Source: Kitasatospora indigofera
Lineage (GTDB): Bacteria > Actinomycetota > Actinomycetes > Streptomycetales > Streptomycetaceae
NCBI RefSeq assembly: GCF_014655955.1
Contig: NZ_BNBO01000023.1
Location: 1-64,000 of the forward strand
Reading direction: 5' to 3'
Length of the DNA stretch: 64,000 bases
Under the pieces are notes generated by a model. It was not told where the DNA came from. It was given only the letters and a program-made list of their open reading frames with translations, and did not search any database. Below are positions 54,780-64,000 of the stretch, one piece after another (the first letter of the stretch is position 1; each line of letters begins with the position of its first letter). The position numbers and the translations under genes are program-made.

Positions 54780-55748
54780 ATGTCCGAACCGACCGGTGCC
54801 ACCCGCCGACGCGGGCCCTTCCAGGTCGGGGACCAGGTCCAGCTGACCGACCCCAAGGGCCGCCACTACACGTTCACGCTCCAGGCCGGGAACCAGTTCC
54901 ACACCCACAAGGGTGCGTTCCCCCACGACGAGCTGATCGGCGCCCCCGAGGGCACGGTCGTGCGCACCACGGGTAACGTCCCGTACCTCGCGCTGCGCCC
55001 CCTGCTCCCCGACTACGTCCTGTCCATGCCCCGCGGCGCCGCCGTGATCTACCCCAAGGACGCGGGGCAGATCCTGGCGATGGCCGACATCTTCGCCGGC
55101 GCCCGCGTGGTCGAGGCCGGCGTCGGCTCCGGCGCGCTCAGCACCTACCTGCTGCGCGCCGTCGGCGACACCGGCCTGCTGGCCTCCTACGAGCGCCGCC
55201 AGGACTTCGCGGACATCGCCAAGGGCAATGTCGAGCGCTACTTCGGCGGCCCCCACCCGGCCTGGAAGCTCACCGTCGGTGACCTCCAGGACAACCTGGT
55301 CGAGGCCGACGTCGACCGTGTCATCCTCGACATGCTCGCTCCCTGGGAGTGCCTGGACGTCGCCTCCAAGGCGCTCGTCCCCGGCGGTCTGATCTGCTGC
55401 TACGTGGCCACCACCACGCAGATGTCGAAGACCGTCGAGGCGCTGCGCGACCACGGCACCTTCACCGAGCCGCAGGCCTGGGAGACCATGGTCCGCACCT
55501 GGCACCTGGAGGGCCTGGCCGTCCGGCCGGACCACCGCATGATCGGCCACACCGGCTTCCTGCTGACCTCCCGCCGCCTCGCCGACGGCGTCGAGCCGCC
55601 GCTGCGCCGCCGCCGGCCCTCCAAGGGCTCGTACGGCGAGGACTACGACAACGGGTCCCCCGAGCAGAGCCTCCAGGAGCGGGCCGCCGCCCGCGCCGCC
55701 GCCAAGGCCGTCGAGACGGACGCGCCCGGCGCGCCGGACCTCGGCTGA
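54780..55748 (+). CDS. trmI: tRNA (adenine-58-N1) methyltransferase
   Basis: A 322-aa S-adenosylmethionine enzyme that methylates A58 in the T loop of tRNAs. Visible are the N-terminal beta domain (GPFQVGDQVQLTDPKGRHYTFTLQAG), the motif KDAGQILAMADIFAGARVVEAGVGSGALSTYLLRAVG (SAM-binding glycine loop), and DRVILDMLAPWECL. The C-terminal tail is basic then acidic. ATG 54780 is preferred to an upstream start because a -10 box lies right before it and the family start MSEPTGATRRRGPF fits. It is the usual neighbour of the proteasome genes in actinomycetes. Confidence 0.9.
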   Translation: MSEPTGATRRRGPFQVGDQVQLTDPKGRHYTFTLQAGNQFHTHKGAFPHDELIGAPEGTVVRTTGNVPYLALRPLLPDYVLSMPRGAAVIYPKDAGQILAMADIFAGARVVEAGVGSGALSTYLLRAVGDTGLLASYERRQDFADIAKGNVERYFGGPHPAWKLTVGDLQDNLVEADVDRVILDMLAPWECLDVASKALVPGGLICCYVATTTQMSKTVEALRDHGTFTEPQAWETMVRTWHLEGLAVRPDHRMIGHTGFLLTSRRLADGVEPPLRRRRPSKGSYGEDYDNGSPEQSLQERAAARAAAKAVETDAPGAPDLG

Positions 55749-55783
55749 CCGCGACACCACCGCGACACCACCACGACACCACC

Positions 55784-55830
55784 GCGAGGGGCGGTGCGAA
55801 GGGCCCCGGGCCCTTCGCACCGCCCCTCGC
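55784..55830 (+). terminator. Terminator after trmI
   Basis: A 23-bp inverted repeat (55784-55806 with 55808-55830) centred on GGGCCCCGGGCCC. Just before it are three near-identical copies of CGACACCACC (55752-55782). Confidence 0.8.
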
Positions 55831-55965
55831 GTCGTCGCAGGTGGAGCGAGCCCCGGCGGTCGTCCGACCCCCTGCGGGGAGCGCCGGCGGCGTGTGGGAG
55901 GATGCTCGCTCACAGACACCCGCCGTGCCCGGCGGGGGCACCGTACCGGTGGAGGGGAACGCCTG

Positions 55966-56583
55966 GTGGAAGCAGCGTCCGGGACGGCGACGGCCGAGGG
56001 GACGACCGCGGGAGGTGCCCGGCCGCCGGCCGGGCCCGGGCACGCCCGTCCCGGCGTCAAGCACTGGGCGGTGGTGGCCGCAGGCTGCGCCGCGGTGGTG
56101 GCCGGCGCGCTCGCGGCGGGCCCGGCCTCCGGGACGCCCGCGCCGATACGCCCGGCCCCCAGGGCCCTGCCGGCCGCCGAGGCACCCGATCCGGCCAAGG
56201 CCGAACTTCCCCTCGACTGCGGACCCTTCCCGGTGAAGATCTCGGTGCACTTCGGCGCCGACCTGGGGGACGGCAAGCCCGGCACGGTGGCCGCCGCCCA
56301 CTGCGACGCGGAGAACGGCACCCCGCCCGACGCGGTCTTCCTGCTCGGCCCCGGCCCGGACGGCCGCCCGGTGGTGCTCGCCACCCTGCTCTCGGAGCAG
56401 GAGAACCTGACGGTGAGCAGGCTGGCCCTGCGCAGCGACGGCGTCATCACCGGCCACGCCCAGGGCTACTCCTCCGACGACGTCCCGCGGTTCAGCCCGG
56501 ACGTCTCACTCGACCTCACCTGGACCCGCCAGGGCGCCCGCTGGACCCGCACCCAGACCCAGGCCCCGCCGGCCCGGGCCTGA
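55966..56583 (+). CDS. Hypothetical membrane-anchored or secreted protein
   Basis: A 205-aa protein. A basic N-terminal region is followed by one hydrophobic segment (HWAVVAAGCAAVVAGALAAGPASG), then an extracellular Pro-rich linker and a beta-rich domain with two Cys (ELPLDCGPFPVKISVHFGADLGDGKPGTVAAAHCDAENG). GTG 55966 with GGAGGGGA upstream is chosen over an ATG further out with no such site. No catalytic motif was found. It lies between trmI and the ferredoxin, in a place usually occupied by a small conserved protein. Confidence 0.55.
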   Translation: MEAASGTATAEGTTAGGARPPAGPGHARPGVKHWAVVAAGCAAVVAGALAAGPASGTPAPIRPAPRALPAAEAPDPAKAELPLDCGPFPVKISVHFGADLGDGKPGTVAAAHCDAENGTPPDAVFLLGPGPDGRPVVLATLLSEQENLTVSRLALRSDGVITGHAQGYSSDDVPRFSPDVSLDLTWTRQGARWTRTQTQAPPARA

Positions 56584-56610
56584 CACCCCCCGACCCCACC
56601 GGGGCCGCCC

Positions 56611-56767
56611 CCGCGAGTGAGCCGAAGGGCCGCGTACGGCCCCGCAGGAGGGCACTGCCCTGCGGGAGGCCACAGCCGCGAGTGAGCCGAAGGGCCGCGC
56701 CGATGCCGAAAGGGAGGAGCGCGGGAGGGAGCGAAGCGACCGACGAAGCGACGAGTGTCGGCATCGG
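56611..56767. repeat. Repeat-rich intergenic block
   Basis: A 24-bp word (centre GAGTGAGCCGAAGGGCC) occurs exactly twice, at 56611-56634 and 56676-56699. An inverted repeat follows, CCGATGCCGA (56700-56709) with TCGGCATCGG (56758-56767), enclosing about 48 bp. A GCAGG..CCTGC hairpin sits between the direct repeats. It separates convergent genes and could act as a terminator cluster or mobile palindromic repeat. Confidence 0.6.
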
Positions 56768-56800
56768 ATCAAAGCGGCCCGGAGGCGAAAGAGCCCCGAT

Positions 56801-57106
56801 CTAGGGGGCATCCGGCCCGTACACCTCGACCCGGTCCGCCACCCGCCGCACGTGGATGCAGTCGCCCGGGCACTCCTTGGCCGAGTCCACCACGTCCTGA
56901 AGCAGGGTCAGCGGCACCGGCGCGGTGTCGCCCGGCTGCTGGCGCAGCTCGTCGTCCGCGCCCTTCACGTACGCGAGACCGTCGATGTCGAGCTCGAAGA
57001 CCTCCGGCGCGTACTGCACACAGATGCCGTCGCCGGTGCAGAGATCCTGGTCGATCCACACCTCCAGCGGCTCGCCCGCTGCCGTCGCCTCACCGGTCAC
57101 CGACAT
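56801..57106 (-). CDS. Small ferredoxin, [3Fe-4S] type
   Basis: A 101-aa electron carrier. The cluster residues are CTGDGIC (Cys-x5-Cys) and CPGDC near the C terminus; the first motif has one Cys fewer than a [4Fe-4S] site, so a [3Fe-4S] cluster is likely, as in ferredoxins that serve cytochromes P450. ATG 57106 has GGCAGGAG upstream. It lies divergent from the proteasome ATPase gene. Its partner enzyme is not in the window. Confidence 0.85.
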   Translation of the reverse strand: MSVTGEATAAGEPLEVWIDQDLCTGDGICVQYAPEVFELDIDGLAYVKGADDELRQQPGDTAPVPLTLLQDVVDSAKECPGDCIHVRRVADRVEVYGPDAP

Positions 57107-57326
57107 GTCTCCTGCCGTTCTGTCCCGAGTCGCCCCGTATTCAGGGGCAATCCCGCCATTCGTACAACGATCCGACCGGCTCTCGTGGTCGCGATCGGAT
57201 ATCGACTCGGTCGACGATACATCTGGTCCGCTTTGGCCGGTGCGCGGTGGGTATCTCTTAAAGCAGAGGGGAAGCACGCGAGGGCGAAGATCGGACACGC
57301 CCGTTCCATCTTTCTTGATCTAGGGG

Positions 57327-57354
57327 TTTACATACCCCTGGTCCCAGGTAGGGT
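57327..57354 (+). promoter_or_regulatory. Candidate promoter of arc
   Basis: TTTACA (57327-57332) and TAGGGT (57349-57354) with a 16-bp spacer form a sigma-70-type promoter 37 bp before the arc start. A CTGGAAGCGTCCAG dyad lies between it and the ribosome site. Confidence 0.5.
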
Positions 57355-57390
57355 CTGGAAGCGTCCAGCTCCCCGGAGGAGGTGAGGACC

Positions 57391-59157
57391 GTGGCAGCCC
57401 ACGATGACGACTACAACCGCAGCCCTGGCAGGCCCGCTCGTGGTTCCGACGAGGCCGCTCAGGTCTCGTACCTCGAGCAGGAAATCGCTGTCCTGCGCCG
57501 CAAGCTCGCCGACTCGCCGCGCAATTCGAGAATCCTCGAAGAGCGGATCGTCGAGCTCCAGACCAACCTGGCCGGCGTGACCGCCCAGAACGAACGGCTC
57601 GCCTCCACCCTTCGGGAGGCCCGCGACCAGATCGTGGCCCTCAAGGAGGAAGTGGACAGGCTGGCCCAGCCCCCCGCCGGATTCGGCACCTTCCTCGACC
57701 AGAACGAGGACGGCACCGCAGACATCTTCACCGGCGGTCGCAAGCTGCGCGTCAACGTCAGCCCGAGCGTCGAGCTCGACGAGCTGCGCCGCGGCCAGGA
57801 AGTGATGCTCAACGAGGCCCTCAACATCGTGGACGCGATGGCCTTCGAGAGCATCGGCGACATCGTCACCCTCAAGGAAGTCCTTGAGGACGGCGAGCGC
57901 GCGCTGGTCACCGGGCACACCGACGAGGAGCGGGTGGTCCGGCTCGCCGAACCGCTGCGCGACATCACCCTGCGCCCGGGCGACGCCCTCCTGCTGGAGT
58001 CCCGCTCCGGCTACGTCTACGAGGTCGTGCCCAAGTCGGAGGTCGAGGACCTGGTCCTCGAGGAGGTCCCCGACATCGACTACCGGCAGATCGGCGGTCT
58101 GGCCAACCAGATCGAGCAGATCCGCGACGCGGTCGAACTGCCCTACCTGCACGCCGACCTGTTCAAGGAGTACGAGCTCCGGCCGCCGAAGGGCGTCCTG
58201 CTCTACGGCCCTCCCGGCTGTGGCAAGACGCTGATCGCCAAGGCGGTGGCGAACTCGCTCGCCAAGAAGGTCGCCGAGGTCACCGGCCGCCCGCAGGGCA
58301 AGAGCTACTTCCTCAACATCAAGGGCCCCGAGCTCCTCAACAAGTACGTCGGCGAGACCGAGCGGCAGATCCGCCTGGTCTTCCAGCGGGCTCGTGAGAA
58401 GGCCAGCGAGGGCACGCCCGTCATCGTCTTCTTCGACGAGATGGAGTCACTCTTCCGCACCCGCGGCTCGGGTGTCAGCTCGGACGTGGAAAACACCATC
58501 GTCCCGCAGCTGCTGGCCGAGATCGACGGGGTGGAGGGCCTGGAGAACGTCATCGTGATCGGTGCCTCGAACCGCGAGGACATGATCGACCCGGCGATCC
58601 TGCGGCCCGGCCGGCTGGACGTCAAGATCAAGATCGAGCGTCCGGACGCCGAGGCGGCCAAGGACATCTTCTCGAAGTACCTCAAGGACTCGCTGCCCTT
58701 CCACCCCGACGACCTCAAGGAGCACGACGGCTCGGTGGACTCCACCGTGGCGGCGATGATCCAGGCGGTGGTCGAGCGGATGTACACCGAGACCGAGGAG
58801 AACCGCTTCCTGGAGGTCACCTACGCCAACGGTGACAAGGAGGTCCTGTACTTCAAGGACTTCAACTCCGGCGCCATGATCCAGAACATCGTGGACCGGG
58901 CGAAGAAGATGGCCATCAAGGACTTCCTCGACCACGGCCAGCGCGGTCTGCGCGTCTCCCACCTGCTCGCCGCCTGCGTGGACGAGTTCAAGGAGAACGA
59001 GGACCTGCCCAACACCACCAACCCGGACGACTGGGCCCGCATCTCCGGCAAGAAGGGCGAGCGGATCGTCTTCATCCGCACGCTCGTCACCGGCAAGCAG
59101 GGTGCCGAGTCCGGCCGCTCCATCGACACCGTGGCCAACACGGGGCAGTACCTCTAA
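57391..59157 (+). CDS. arc: Proteasome-associated AAA ATPase (ARC/Mpa)
   Basis: Unfolds pupylated proteins and feeds them into the 20S proteasome. 588 aa. An N-terminal coiled coil ([32 protein letters not shown]) binds Pup. OB-fold domains follow, then the AAA domain with Walker A GPPGCGKT (273-280) and Walker B FFDE (Asp349, Glu350). The C terminus NTGQYL is the tail that docks into the alpha ring and opens its gate. GTG 57391 is chosen 8 bases after GGAGGAGG. Confidence 0.97.
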   Translation: MAAHDDDYNRSPGRPARGSDEAAQVSYLEQEIAVLRRKLADSPRNSRILEERIVELQTNLAGVTAQNERLASTLREARDQIVALKEEVDRLAQPPAGFGTFLDQNEDGTADIFTGGRKLRVNVSPSVELDELRRGQEVMLNEALNIVDAMAFESIGDIVTLKEVLEDGERALVTGHTDEERVVRLAEPLRDITLRPGDALLLESRSGYVYEVVPKSEVEDLVLEEVPDIDYRQIGGLANQIEQIRDAVELPYLHADLFKEYELRPPKGVLLYGPPGCGKTLIAKAVANSLAKKVAEVTGRPQGKSYFLNIKGPELLNKYVGETERQIRLVFQRAREKASEGTPVIVFFDEMESLFRTRGSGVSSDVENTIVPQLLAEIDGVEGLENVIVIGASNREDMIDPAILRPGRLDVKIKIERPDAEAAKDIFSKYLKDSLPFHPDDLKEHDGSVDSTVAAMIQAVVERMYTETEENRFLEVTYANGDKEVLYFKDFNSGAMIQNIVDRAKKMAIKDFLDHGQRGLRVSHLLAACVDEFKENEDLPNTTNPDDWARISGKKGERIVFIRTLVTGKQGAESGRSIDTVANTGQYL

Positions 59158-59363
59158 CCAGGTCCTCCCCGTTCCGCCGACCCCGTCCGGCTGTGGCGCC
59201 TCGCGGCCCCGCAGCCGGACGGCGCGTCTCGGGGCCGGGCTGTCGGTGCGGCGTTCTAGGCTCTACCCACCGTTCGCGGGCGTCCGGCCCGGGAGGGTGC
59301 TGTTCAGCGGTACGTCAGTGCGTTCCGCCCGTGGGGGGCGGCGCACAGGGCAAGGAGGGCCGC

Positions 59364-60893
59364 ATGACCGTACGGCGCGTGATGGGGATCGAGACCGAGT
59401 ACGGAATCTCCGTACCCGGGCACCCGAACGCCAACGCCATGCTCACCTCGTCCCAGATCGTCAACGCGTACGCGGCGGCGATGCACCGGGCTCGGCGGGC
59501 CCGCTGGGACTTCGAGGAGGAGAATCCGCTGCGCGACGCCCGGGGCTTCGACCTCGCGCGGGACGTCGCCGACGCCAGCCAGCTGACCGACGAGGACATC
59601 GGCCTGGCCAACATCATCCTCACCAACGGGGCCCGGTTCTACGTGGACCACGCCCACCCCGAGTACAGCTCGCCCGAGGTCACCAACCCGCGCGACGCCG
59701 TGCTCTGGGACAAGGCCGGCGAGCGGATCATGGCGGCCGCCGCGGCGCGCGCCCTGGAGCTGCCCAACGGGCAGACCATCCACCTGTACAAGAACAACAC
59801 GGACAACAAGGGCGCCTCCTACGGCACCCACGAGAACTACCTGATGAAGCGGTCGACGCCGTTCGCCGACATCGTCCGCCACCTCACCCCGTTCTTCGTC
59901 TCCCGCCAGGTGGTCACCGGCGCCGGCCGGGTGGGCCTGGGCCAGGACGGCTCGGTGCACGGCTTCCAGCTGAGCCAGCGGGCCGACTACTTCGAGGTCG
60001 AGGTCGGCCTGGAGACGACCCTCAAGCGCCCGATCATCAACACCCGCGACGAACCGCACGCCGACGCCGAGAAGTACCGCCGGCTGCACGTGATCATCGG
60101 GGACGCCAACCTCTCCGAGATCTCCACCTACCTCAAGCTGGGCACCACCGCGCTGGTCCTGTCGATGATCGAGGACGCCTTCATCGCCTCCGACCTGGCC
60201 GTCGACCAGCCCGTGCGGACCCTGCACCGGGTCTCCCACGACTCCACCCTGAAGCATCTGATCACGCTGCGCAGCGGGCGCCGGCTGACCGCCGTCCAGC
60301 TCCAGATGGAGTACTGCGAGCTGGCCCGCAAGTACGTCGAGGACCGCTTCGGCAACGACGCGGACGAGCAGACGGTGGACGTGCTGGCCCGCTGGGAGGA
60401 TGTCCTCGGGCGGCTGGAGCGCGATCCGATGAGCCTGTCCAGGCAGCTGGACTGGGTGGCCAAGAAGGAGATCCTGGAGGGCTACCGCAGCCGCGACGGG
60501 GTCGGCTGGGACAGCTCCCGGCTGCAGCTGGTCGACCTGCAGTACAGCGACGTCCGGGCCGAGAAGGGCCTCTACAACCGCCTGGTGGCCCGTGGGCGGT
60601 TCGAACGGCTGGTCTCCGAGGAGGAGGTCCAGCGGGCCGCCGCCAAGCCCCCGGAGGACACCAGGGCGTACTTCCGCGGCCGCTGCCTGGAGCAGTACGC
60701 CGAGCACGTCGCGGCGGCCTCCTGGGACTCGGTGATCTTCGACCTCCCCGGCCGGGACTCGCTCCAGCGGGTGCCGACCCTGGAACCCCTGCGCGGGACG
60801 CGCAACCACGTCAAGGAACTCCTGGACCGCTGTCGCACGGCCGAGGACCTGGTCCGGGTGCTTTCCGGCGACCGCGGCCAGGCCGGCACCTGA
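59364..60893 (+). CDS. dop: Deamidase/depupylase of Pup
   Basis: Converts the C-terminal Gln of Pup to Glu and removes Pup from proteins. 509 aa, glutamine-synthetase-like fold. The N terminus [16 protein letters not shown] holds the conserved Glu (Glu10, Glu12) that binds magnesium-ATP, followed by [16 protein letters not shown] with the catalytic Asp region, [19 protein letters not shown] and [13 protein letters not shown] 59364 has AAGGAGGG upstream. It is paralogous to pafA at the end of this window. Next gene is pup, whose product ends in Gln and therefore needs Dop. Confidence 0.95.
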   Translation: MTVRRVMGIETEYGISVPGHPNANAMLTSSQIVNAYAAAMHRARRARWDFEEENPLRDARGFDLARDVADASQLTDEDIGLANIILTNGARFYVDHAHPEYSSPEVTNPRDAVLWDKAGERIMAAAAARALELPNGQTIHLYKNNTDNKGASYGTHENYLMKRSTPFADIVRHLTPFFVSRQVVTGAGRVGLGQDGSVHGFQLSQRADYFEVEVGLETTLKRPIINTRDEPHADAEKYRRLHVIIGDANLSEISTYLKLGTTALVLSMIEDAFIASDLAVDQPVRTLHRVSHDSTLKHLITLRSGRRLTAVQLQMEYCELARKYVEDRFGNDADEQTVDVLARWEDVLGRLERDPMSLSRQLDWVAKKEILEGYRSRDGVGWDSSRLQLVDLQYSDVRAEKGLYNRLVARGRFERLVSEEEVQRAAAKPPEDTRAYFRGRCLEQYAEHVAAASWDSVIFDLPGRDSLQRVPTLEPLRGTRNHVKELLDRCRTAEDLVRVLSGDRGQAGT

Positions 60894-61112
60894 ACGGACG
60901 CCGGCGGCGCCCGTCCGGGTCACCCGGTAACTTTTCGATCACCACGGGTGAACGCCTCCTGAATGGGAATCATCCGGGGGAGCGCCGGACGTTGGACAGG
61001 AAGCGCCACACGCAAACCGGGAGCGATTCCCGCACCCGGTGTATAGGGTCGACGCAGTGGTGAAGACCCAGCAACACCAAGCCGTGCCAGACGAGTGAGC
61101 GGGGTGAGGGAA
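60894..61112. promoter_or_regulatory. Region between dop and pup
   Basis: A 219-bp gap with lower GC, probably holding the pup promoter. TATAGGGT near 61040 could be its -10 box. No strong terminator hairpin for dop is seen. Confidence 0.35.
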
Positions 61113-61331
61113 ATGGCGGACAAGGACACCGGTGGCGGCCAGCAGCGGGCGAACCGTGCCTCCGAGGAGGTCGAGGAGCAGGCTGCCGAGGCGCAGAATT
61201 CCGGGGAGCTCCAGGAGCGCCAGGAAAAGCTGAGCGACGACGTCGACGCGGTCCTGGACGAAATCGACGAGGTCCTCGAGTCGAATGCCGAGGATTTCGT
61301 GCGGCAATTCGTCCAGAAGGGCGGCCAGTAG
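61113..61331 (+). CDS. pup: Prokaryotic ubiquitin-like protein Pup
   Basis: A 72-aa disordered protein tag that is linked to lysines and marks proteins for the proteasome. It is rich in Glu, Gln and Asp; the C-terminal half (LSDDVDAVLDEIDEVLESNAEDFVRQFVQKGGQ) is the helix that binds the ATPase. It ends in GGQ, so Dop must first deamidate the Gln. ATG 61113 follows GGGGTGAGGG. It lies 233 bp before prcB in the usual dop-pup-prcB-prcA order. Confidence 0.97.
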   Translation: MADKDTGGGQQRANRASEEVEEQAAEAQNSGELQERQEKLSDDVDAVLDEIDEVLESNAEDFVRQFVQKGGQ

Positions 61332-61563
61332 CGGCCCGCGCGCAGTCGGGAGTCCGGCCGGGAGAGCGGCCGGGAGGCCGGTCCGGAGGCCGCGGCAGGA
61401 GCGGTCCGGGCCATTCGCGGAATTCACGGTTGCGACCGCCGAGGGCGGGCGGGCGGCGTCGGCCTCCCGTCCGCCCGGGTCCGCCCCCGCCACAGGTGGA
61501 TAGTGATCGCCGGGCGGGTAGGGTGCGGGCAGCGCGCGCTTCAAGCTACCTGGAAGGAATCGT

Positions 61564-62406
61564 GTGGAAGCCAACACTCGTGGCACCGGGCGTCTACCGG
61601 CTGCCTTCCTGACCCCCGGGTCCTCCTCGTTCATGGACTTCCTGGCGGAGCACTCGCCGGAGCTGATCCCCGGGCGCCGCAGCCTCCCGGAGGGGCTCAC
61701 CGTCGAGGCGCCGCACGGGACGACGATCGTCTCGGCGGTCTTCGACGGCGGCGTGGTGATCGCCGGTGACCGCCGCGCCACCATGGGCAACGTGATCGCC
61801 CAGCGCGACATCGAGAAGGTCTTCCCGGCCGACGAGTACAGCGCGGTCGGCATCGCCGGCACCGCCGGCCTCGCCGTCGAGATGGTGCGGCTCTTCCAGC
61901 TGGAGCTGGAGCACTACGAGAAGATCGAGGGCACCGTGCTCTCCTTCGAGGGCAAGGCCAACCGGCTCACCACGATGATCCGCGGCAACCTCGGGATGGC
62001 CATGCAGGGCCTGGCGGTCGTCCCGCTCTTCGCGGGCTACGACCAGGACCTCGACCGCGGCCGGATCTTCACCTACGACGTCACCGGCGGCCGCTCCGAG
62101 GAGCGCGGATTCGCCGCCACCGGCTCGGGCTCGGTGTTCGCCCGGGGCTCGATGAAGAAGCTCTACCGCGAGGGCCTCACCTCGCAGCAGGCCTCGATGC
62201 TGGTCGTCCAGGCGCTCTACGACGCCGCCGACGACGACTCCGCCACCGGCGGGCCGGACCTCGCCCGCAAGATCTTCCCGATCGTCTCGCTGATCACCGA
62301 GGACGGCTTCCGCAGGCTGTCCGAGTCCGAGGTCTCCGGCATCGCGCACTCGATCACCGACAAGCGGCTGGAGCACCCCAACGGTCCGCAGGCACCGCTG
62401 ATCTAG
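61564..62406 (+). CDS. prcB: 20S proteasome beta subunit
   Basis: The catalytic ring of the 20S proteasome. 280 aa. A 52-residue propeptide is cut to expose Thr53 (APHG then [11 protein letters not shown]), the nucleophile. [26 protein letters not shown] carries the conserved Asp and Lys of the active site. GTG 61564 follows GGAAGGA. It ends 82 bp before prcA. Confidence 0.97.
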   Translation: MEANTRGTGRLPAAFLTPGSSSFMDFLAEHSPELIPGRRSLPEGLTVEAPHGTTIVSAVFDGGVVIAGDRRATMGNVIAQRDIEKVFPADEYSAVGIAGTAGLAVEMVRLFQLELEHYEKIEGTVLSFEGKANRLTTMIRGNLGMAMQGLAVVPLFAGYDQDLDRGRIFTYDVTGGRSEERGFAATGSGSVFARGSMKKLYREGLTSQQASMLVVQALYDAADDDSATGGPDLARKIFPIVSLITEDGFRRLSESEVSGIAHSITDKRLEHPNGPQAPLI

Positions 62407-62488
62407 TCCCTCCGCCCGATCCACCTCCCGACCCTCCCTCCCAGCCCCCGGGCCGGAGGGAGGTCCTGACAGAAGGGGACGACCGCCG

Positions 62489-63241
62489 GTGTCGACACCG
62501 TTCTACGTCTCGCCTCAGCAGGCCATGGCGGACCGCGCGGAGTACGCCCGCAAGGGCATCGCGCGCGGCCGTAGCGTGGTCGTGCTCACCTACGCCGACG
62601 GCATCGTCTTCGTCGCCGAGAACACCTCGCGGGCCCTGCACAAGGTGTCCGAGATCTACGACAAGATCGCCTTCGCGGCCGTCGGCCGCTACAACGAGTT
62701 CGAGAACCTGCGCATCGGCGGCGTCCGCTACGCCGACCTGCGCGGCTACTCCTACGACCGGGCCGACGTGACGGCCCGGGGCCTGGCCAACGTCTACGCC
62801 CAGACGCTGGGCACCATCTTCTCCTCCGTGGGGGAGAAGCCCTACGAGGTCGAACTGATCGTCGCGGAGGTCGGCAGGACCCCCGACGACGACCAGATCT
62901 ACCGCCTCACCCCCGACGGTTCGGTGGTGGACGAGCAGAACAGCGTCGTGGTCGGCGGCAACGCCGACTCCATCGGGAACTACCTGGGGCAGCGCCACCA
63001 GGTCGGGCTGAGCCTCACCGAGGCCCTCAGGCTGGCCGTGGACTCGCTCGCCAGGGACCCGAACGGCGGCTCCCCGCGCACCCTGACGCCGGAGCAGCTG
63101 GAGGTCGCGGTCCTCGACCGCCAGCGGTTCCAGCAGCGCAAGTTCAAGCGGATCCTCGGCAGCCAGCTCGGCCGGCTGCTCGACGGGGACCAGTCCGCGG
63201 AGGCGGACGACGAGGACAAGCCGGCGGCGACGTCGGAGTAG
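62489..63241 (+). CDS. prcA: 20S proteasome alpha subunit
   Basis: Forms the outer gating rings. 250 aa. The N-terminal segment [45 protein letters not shown] is the gate and H0 helix. No N-terminal nucleophile is present. The C-terminal extension is acidic ([13 protein letters not shown]). GTG 62489 has AGAAGGGGA upstream. A strong hairpin follows, so the pup-prcB-prcA transcript probably ends there. Confidence 0.97.
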   Translation: MSTPFYVSPQQAMADRAEYARKGIARGRSVVVLTYADGIVFVAENTSRALHKVSEIYDKIAFAAVGRYNEFENLRIGGVRYADLRGYSYDRADVTARGLANVYAQTLGTIFSSVGEKPYEVELIVAEVGRTPDDDQIYRLTPDGSVVDEQNSVVVGGNADSIGNYLGQRHQVGLSLTEALRLAVDSLARDPNGGSPRTLTPEQLEVAVLDRQRFQQRKFKRILGSQLGRLLDGDQSAEADDEDKPAATSE

Positions 63242-63252
63242 CCCTCGTGAGT

Positions 63253-63290
63253 GAATCCCGTACGGCCGGCCGCACGGCCGTACGGGATTC
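63253..63290 (+). terminator. Terminator after prcA
   Basis: A perfect 16-bp stem GAATCCCGTACGGCCG (63253-63268) with 63275-63290 and a 6-nt loop, 12 bp after the prcA stop and 113 bp before pafA. Confidence 0.85.
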
Positions 63291-63402
63291 CGTGCCCCTA
63301 CGGTGAACCGACGTCACATCCATGGTCCGACCAGGCCGGTCGTGAACGGATTGCCACCGTGGAGGCGGTTTCGGACAGCTCCAATCAGAGAATGGATGCC
63401 TC

Positions 63403-64000
63403 ATGGACCGCCGAATTTTCGGGCTGGAGAACGAGTACGGCGTCACGTGCACGTTTCGGGGACAACGACGTCTGTCTCCGGACGAGGTGGCCAGGTACCT
63501 CTTCCGCCGCGTAGTTTCCTGGGGCCGCAGCAGCAATGTCTTCCTGCGCAACGGTGCACGGCTCTACCTCGACGTCGGTTCGCACCCCGAGTACGCCACC
63601 CCCGAATGCGACGAGGTCACCGAACTGGTGACGCACGACAAGGCGGGCGAGCGGATCCTCGAAGGCCTCCTGGTGGACGCCGAACGGCGGCTGCACGAGG
63701 AGGGCATCGCCGGCGACGTGTACCTCTTCAAGAACAACACCGACTCCGCCGGGAACTCCTACGGCTGCCACGAGAACTACCTGGTGGCCCGGCACGGCGA
63801 GTTCTCCCGCCTCGCGGACGTGCTCATCCCCTTCCTGGTGACCCGCCAGCTGATCTGCGGCGCCGGCAAGGTGCTGCAGACCCCGCGCGGCGCGGTCTAC
63901 TGCGTCAGCCAGCGGGCCGAGCACATCTGGGAGGGCGTCAGCTCGGCGACCACCCGGTCCCGCCCCATCATCAACACCAGGGACGAGCCGCACGCCGACG
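63403..64000 (+). CDS. pafA: Pup-protein ligase, cut by the window end
   Basis: Joins the C-terminal Glu of deamidated Pup to a lysine of the target protein, using ATP. The reading frame from ATG 63403 is open to the last base (199 codons seen). It shows [52 protein letters not shown] and [10 protein letters not shown], the same magnesium-ATP and catalytic motifs as Dop but without Dop's extra loop region. The C-terminal domain lies outside the window. It is separated from prcA by a terminator, so it has its own promoter. Confidence 0.95.
   Translation, partial: MDRRIFGLENEYGVTCTFRGQRRLSPDEVARYLFRRVVSWGRSSNVFLRNGARLYLDVGSHPEYATPECDEVTELVTHDKAGERILEGLLVDAERRLHEEGIAGDVYLFKNNTDSAGNSYGCHENYLVARHGEFSRLADVLIPFLVTRQLICGAGKVLQTPRGAVYCVSQRAEHIWEGVSSATTRSRPIINTRDEPHAD

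Noticed and set aside
59193-61063. Long alternative plus-strand frame overlapping dop
   Set aside because: It is a frame-shifted shadow; the Dop frame contains all conserved motifs and a proper ribosome site.

Overview
High-GC actinomycete chromosome, almost certainly a member of the Streptomycetaceae (Streptomyces, Kitasatospora or a close relative). The evidence is extreme third-position GC, a chaplin pair (short plus sortase-anchored long form), a complete Pup-proteasome locus, mycothiol ligase MshC, and marker families such as DUF3090, the SCO1664 family, DUF5703 and PAC2. From the chaplins onward the gene order (chaplins, phosphomutase-like gene, DUF3090, SCO1664 family, mshC, PAC2, metH, HAD, RecB-like nuclease, M50 protease, trmI, ferredoxin, arc, dop, pup, prcB, prcA, pafA) resembles the conserved Streptomyces core as I remember it. 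The first 20 kb looks accessory.

Region 1 (1-1649) holds the end of an unidentified gene and a Tat-type multicopper oxidase that carries a long low-complexity insert. Region 2 (2059-14541) is the most interesting part: an apparent ribosomally made and modified peptide (RiPP) cluster. It encodes two SPASM-like radical SAM proteins, a heme-oxygenase-fold diiron-type oxidase, an MFS exporter, and three short Cys-free precursor-like peptides that end in Gly-Gly, two aliphatic or aromatic residues and an aromatic residue. Downstream lie a class III cyclase/ATPase/TPR regulator, a cytoplasmic subtilisin-like protease (candidate leader protease), a GAF protein and an AfsR/SARP activator. The first precursor is nested in frame at the 3' end of the exporter gene. 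A pair of heptamers 11 bp apart before the operon looks like a SARP site. Hairpins follow the first and second precursors.

Region 3 (14.6-24 kb) is mixed: SRPBCC protein, small membrane protein, SDR, a divergent HxlR regulator/quinone oxidoreductase pair, a secreted Gly-rich repeat protein, tRNA-Leu(GAG), an M20 peptidase and a complete IS30-family element. Region 4 (24.2-33 kb) has the chaplins, DUF5703, a RecD-like protein that has lost its Walker A motif, an aldo/keto reductase, an F420-type oxidoreductase and CorA. Region 5 (33.2-40.1 kb) is the mshC neighbourhood, interrupted by an AraC regulator and a secreted intradiol dioxygenase with a chitin-binding-like tail. Region 6 (40.4-44.4 kb) has LacI, SRPBCC, a DUF1304-TetR operon behind a double operator, and a GH18-like protein. 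Region 7 (44.5-56.6 kb) carries metH, a HAD phosphatase, a solute-binding lipoprotein, a RecB-like nuclease/response regulator pair, an M50 protease and trmI. Region 8 (56.8-64 kb) is the pupylation-proteasome operon, cut by the window end inside pafA.

No CRISPR array, rRNA, phage structural gene or replication origin was seen.
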